A stretch of 64,000 nt of DNA from DATLZU01 sp035573855 (GTDB lineage Bacteria; Nitrospirota; Nitrospiria; Nitrospirales; Nitrospiraceae), in contig DATLZU010000043.1 in NCBI GenBank assembly GCA_035573855.1, positions 1 through 64,000 of the forward strand. Reading direction: 5' to 3'. The stretch's first letter is position 1; each line of letters starts with the position of its first letter. The translations under genes and the position numbers were made by a program. The notes beneath the pieces are model-generated. The model made no database searches and was not told where the DNA came from. It saw only the letters and a program-made list of their open reading frames with translations. Positions 62,216 to 64,000 of this stretch are shown here, piece after piece.

Positions 62216-62935
62216 TCAAGAAGCGGATTGTGCTCCGGTTCGGCGAACGCTTCGGCGAAGGAACCGTCGCACGATCGCCGCGACCTCCTCCGCCAGGGTG
62301 TCGGCCGGTTTCGTCCCGTCGAGCACGACGATCCGGCTCGGCTCGCGGGCGGCCAGTTCAAGAAATCCCCGCCGCACGGCGTTGTGAAACCGGCGGGATT
62401 CCCGGTCCAACCGGTTCTGCTCCAACTTGTTCCGCTGGCGTCTGGTCAAACCCGCGCCGACAGGCAAATCAAACAGCAGGCTCAGATCCGGTTCCAGCCC
62501 GCCGGTGGCGAACCGGTTCAGTCGGCGCAAGACGCCGACATCGAGTCCCCGGCCGTATCCCTGGTAGGCTAGTGTGGAGTCCACGAACCGGTCGCACAGC
62601 ACGACGATTCCGCGATCCAATGCCGGCTTGATCACTCGCGCGATGTGTTGGCTGCGAGCGGCCAAAATCAACAACGCTTCGCAGCGGGGATCCATTCGTT
62701 CGTGGGTTGACCGCAGAAGCGTCCGCCGAATGGCTTCGGCGAGGGGAGTGCCTCCGGGCTCCCGGGTCTCCAGCACGCGATGGCCGTCTTCACGGAGCAG
62801 CCGCGCGAGCCGTCGAATCTGGGTCGTCTTTCCACTGCCTTCGACCCCCTCCAACGTGATCAAAACTCCTCGCGGCCTCTCCCGTGTCAGGTTCACCGAC
62901 TCCCCGTCTCGACGCATCCGGAAATAGGTCGGCAT
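62216..62935 (-). CDS. tmk: thymidylate kinase
   Basis: 239 residues from ATG 62935; GTG 62896 after GGGGAG would give 226 and fits the family better, so the start is open. P-loop VLITLEGVEGSGKTTQIRRLARLL, ETREPGGTPLAEAIRRTLL (ERP-like motif), dTMP site VVLCDRFVDSTLAYQGYGRGLD (DRF), lid VGAGLTRRQRNKLEQNRLDRESRRFHNAVRRGF with the Arg-rich region. Makes dTDP from dTMP. First gene of the operon; its start lies 87 nt from the divergent DUF502 gene. Confidence 0.93.
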   Translation of the reverse strand: MPTYFRMRRDGESVNLTRERPRGVLITLEGVEGSGKTTQIRRLARLLREDGHRVLETREPGGTPLAEAIRRTLLRSTHERMDPRCEALLILAARSQHIARVIKPALDRGIVVLCDRFVDSTLAYQGYGRGLDVGVLRRLNRFATGGLEPDLSLLFDLPVGAGLTRRQRNKLEQNRLDRESRRFHNAVRRGFLELAAREPSRIVVLDGTKPADTLAEEVAAIVRRFLRRSVRRTGAQSAS

Positions 62936-62970
62936 CCTATTCCAAGTGCTTGAAAATAGCAACAAAAGGC

Positions 62971-63000
62971 TTGCGACGGGCTCTCCAAAGTTTGTATGAT
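62971..63000 (+). promoter_or_regulatory. promoter for the DUF502-glmU unit
   Basis: TTGCGA at 62971-62976, 18 bases, TATGAT at 62995-63000. The transcript would start near 63007, about 15 nt before GTG 63022, which has CGAGGAG upstream. It lies in the divergent tmk/DUF502 region. Confidence 0.5.
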
Positions 63001-63021
63001 GAGCGACCACGAGGAGCCCCG

Positions 63022-63699
63022 GTGATCACGGTCAAAGCCGCCCTGAAACGCTACTTTCTCACTGGCCTGCTAGTCATCACTCCGATCTGGGGCACGATCC
63101 TCATTCTGAAAACCTTGTTTGTGACCGTGGACGGGATCCTGGGCGACATGCTGGCCCGGATCGTCACCCCCGGGTACTATGTGCCGGGCCTCGGCATCGC
63201 CACCCTTGTTCTGCTTATTTTCGCCACCGGACTGTTCGCCGCCAACTTCATTGGGCGCCAGATCGTCGCGCTGTGGGAGGACTGGCTGAACCGTGTCCCG
63301 GTCGTCCGGGGCATCTACTCGACGTTGAAGTCCATGATGGACATCCTGTCGTTCACCGAGCGGGGCCAATACAACCGCGTCGTGCTGATCCAATTTCCGA
63401 AAAACGGCCACTACTGCTTCGCCTTCGTCACGGGTGTCACCAAGGGCGAAATACAGGACCTGTCTTCCGACCCATTGGTGCACGTCTACGTACCGACTTC
63501 GCCCAATCCGACGTCCGGATATTTTTTGCTCGTGCCGGAGCGGGAGGTAATCCCGGTCGAGATCAGCGTGGAAGAGGCGATGAAACTGATTGTCTCCGGC
63601 GGGCTCTATTCGCCCACTCCCTCCATGGGCGCCACGCTCGGCGCCGATTCCAAGTGGTTCAAAGTCAAACAGCCGGAAGCGGGAGTGCCTATCGCATGA
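63022..63699 (+). CDS. DUF502 membrane protein
   Basis: 225 residues from GTG 63022 with GAGGAGC upstream. Two membrane helices: YFLTGLLVITPIWGTILIL (about 11-30) and GIATLVLLIFATGLFAANFIG (about 57-77). The DUF502 core follows: WLNRVPVVRGIYSTLKSMMDILSF, YNRVVLIQFPKNGHYCFAFVTG, VHVYVPTSPNPTSGYFLLVPEREVIPVEISVEEAMKLIVSGG. Family function is unknown; it is widespread near envelope genes. Stop overlaps the glmU ATG (ATGA). Confidence 0.88.
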   Translation: MITVKAALKRYFLTGLLVITPIWGTILILKTLFVTVDGILGDMLARIVTPGYYVPGLGIATLVLLIFATGLFAANFIGRQIVALWEDWLNRVPVVRGIYSTLKSMMDILSFTERGQYNRVVLIQFPKNGHYCFAFVTGVTKGEIQDLSSDPLVHVYVPTSPNPTSGYFLLVPEREVIPVEISVEEAMKLIVSGGLYSPTPSMGATLGADSKWFKVKQPEAGVPIA

Positions 63700-64000
63700 T
63701 CGAACGGCCGGTCCATCGGGCTTCCTCGTTCCCGGGTGTCGTGGGCCCGGCGACGGGAGCGCCGGTCCCCGGACTCGGCGCCATCGTCATGGCGGCCGGG
63801 ATTGGCAAGCGCATGAAATCCAAGCTGGCCAAGGTGCTTCACCCCGTGGCCGGCCGGCCGATGATCCTCTACATCGTGGAACTGGCCGAGCGGCTGGCTG
63901 GCGCTGGGGTTGCGGTCGTGGTCGGTCATCAGGCCGGACGGGTCCGTGCGCTGCTCGAAGGCCGCGCGATCGCTGATCGGCGCGCGTCCCGGACCGCGAT
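63696..64000 (+). CDS. glmU: N-terminus of GlmU (bifunctional UDP-GlcNAc synthesis enzyme), cut by the window end
   Basis: 101 codons are present. After an extra lead of about 28 residues (RPVHRASSFPGVVGPATGA) comes the uridylyltransferase nucleotide site LGAIVMAAGIGKRMKSKLAKVLHPVAGRPMILYIVELAERL and VAVVVGHQAGRVRALL. Matches the GlmU N-terminal domain, which makes UDP-GlcNAc from GlcNAc-1-P; the acetyltransferase part lies beyond the window. Because only the N-terminus is seen, a stand-alone uridylyltransferase cannot be ruled out. The ATG overlaps the DUF502 stop, so the two are translated together. Confidence 0.8.
   Translation, partial: MIERPVHRASSFPGVVGPATGAPVPGLGAIVMAAGIGKRMKSKLAKVLHPVAGRPMILYIVELAERLAGAGVAVVVGHQAGRVRALLEGRAIADRRASRTA

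Overview
GC-rich (about 60 %), densely coded chromosomal DNA from a Gram-negative bacterium with an outer membrane: many lipobox proteins, two outer-membrane barrel genes, Sbp/CysTWA, LPP20/LpoB-type lipoproteins. A copper nitrite reductase (NirK) beside a CRP/FNR-type regulator, a free-standing pyruvate phosphate dikinase, two-subunit glycyl-tRNA synthetase and several lineage-specific lipoprotein families suggest a Nitrospira-like member of Nitrospirota. That assignment is inference; the window holds no rRNA or other marker that proves it. I see no tRNA, rRNA, CRISPR array, insertion sequence or prophage.

Layout. 1-11.8 kb (mostly +): 3' end of one gene, a small lipoprotein, an SPFH-domain lipoprotein, a histidine kinase/sigma54-type response regulator pair, a zinc-ribbon microprotein, a single-domain response regulator translationally coupled to two lipoproteins, SthA transhydrogenase, two intact and one decayed copy of a GADAVV-motif lipoprotein family, and two further decayed membrane-protein genes. 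12.3-20 kb: an outer-membrane barrel (+), then a minus-strand group tkt - CRP/FNR regulator - nirK - TGA-interrupted barrel gene - solute-binding lipoprotein - DUF3365-type haem protein, plus a 42-residue single-TM protein. 20.3-28.1 kb: an ArsB/NhaD-type ion transporter, an MPGP-type HAD phosphatase, an FN3 lipoprotein and a complete sulfate/thiosulfate ABC operon led by an Rrf2 regulator. 28.3-39.4 kb (+): glyQ-glyS-membrane protein-ppdK-ribD-esterase-MFS-microprotein-ribE, with several stop/start overlaps.

39.5-50.8 kb: acs (-), a TPR protein with a caspase fold that has lost its catalytic cysteine, an operon of four envelope lipoproteins (LPP20 / LpoB-like / TPR / LPP20-like) running into a probable PIN toxin-antitoxin pair, two secreted proteins (one with HEAT repeats) and proC from an apparently leaderless promoter. 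51-56.4 kb: an LTxxQ (Spy/CpxP) gene broken over three frames, a ZIP transporter, a solitary PIN protein with an antitoxin remnant, a DUF4136-like lipoprotein and an exported methyltransferase. 56.4-64 kb: the minus-strand housekeeping operon tmk-holB-metG-secreted protein-ftsH, and divergently a DUF502 membrane protein coupled to glmU, which runs off the end.

Recurring themes: a high density of lipoproteins; at least six genes decayed or interrupted by frameshifts or a stop; translational coupling by ATGA/GTGA overlaps. I found no clearly new multi-gene defence or metabolic system. The best candidates for new biology are the pseudocaspase beside the four-lipoprotein operon, the TGA-interrupted barrel gene next to nirK, and several conserved-looking microproteins.
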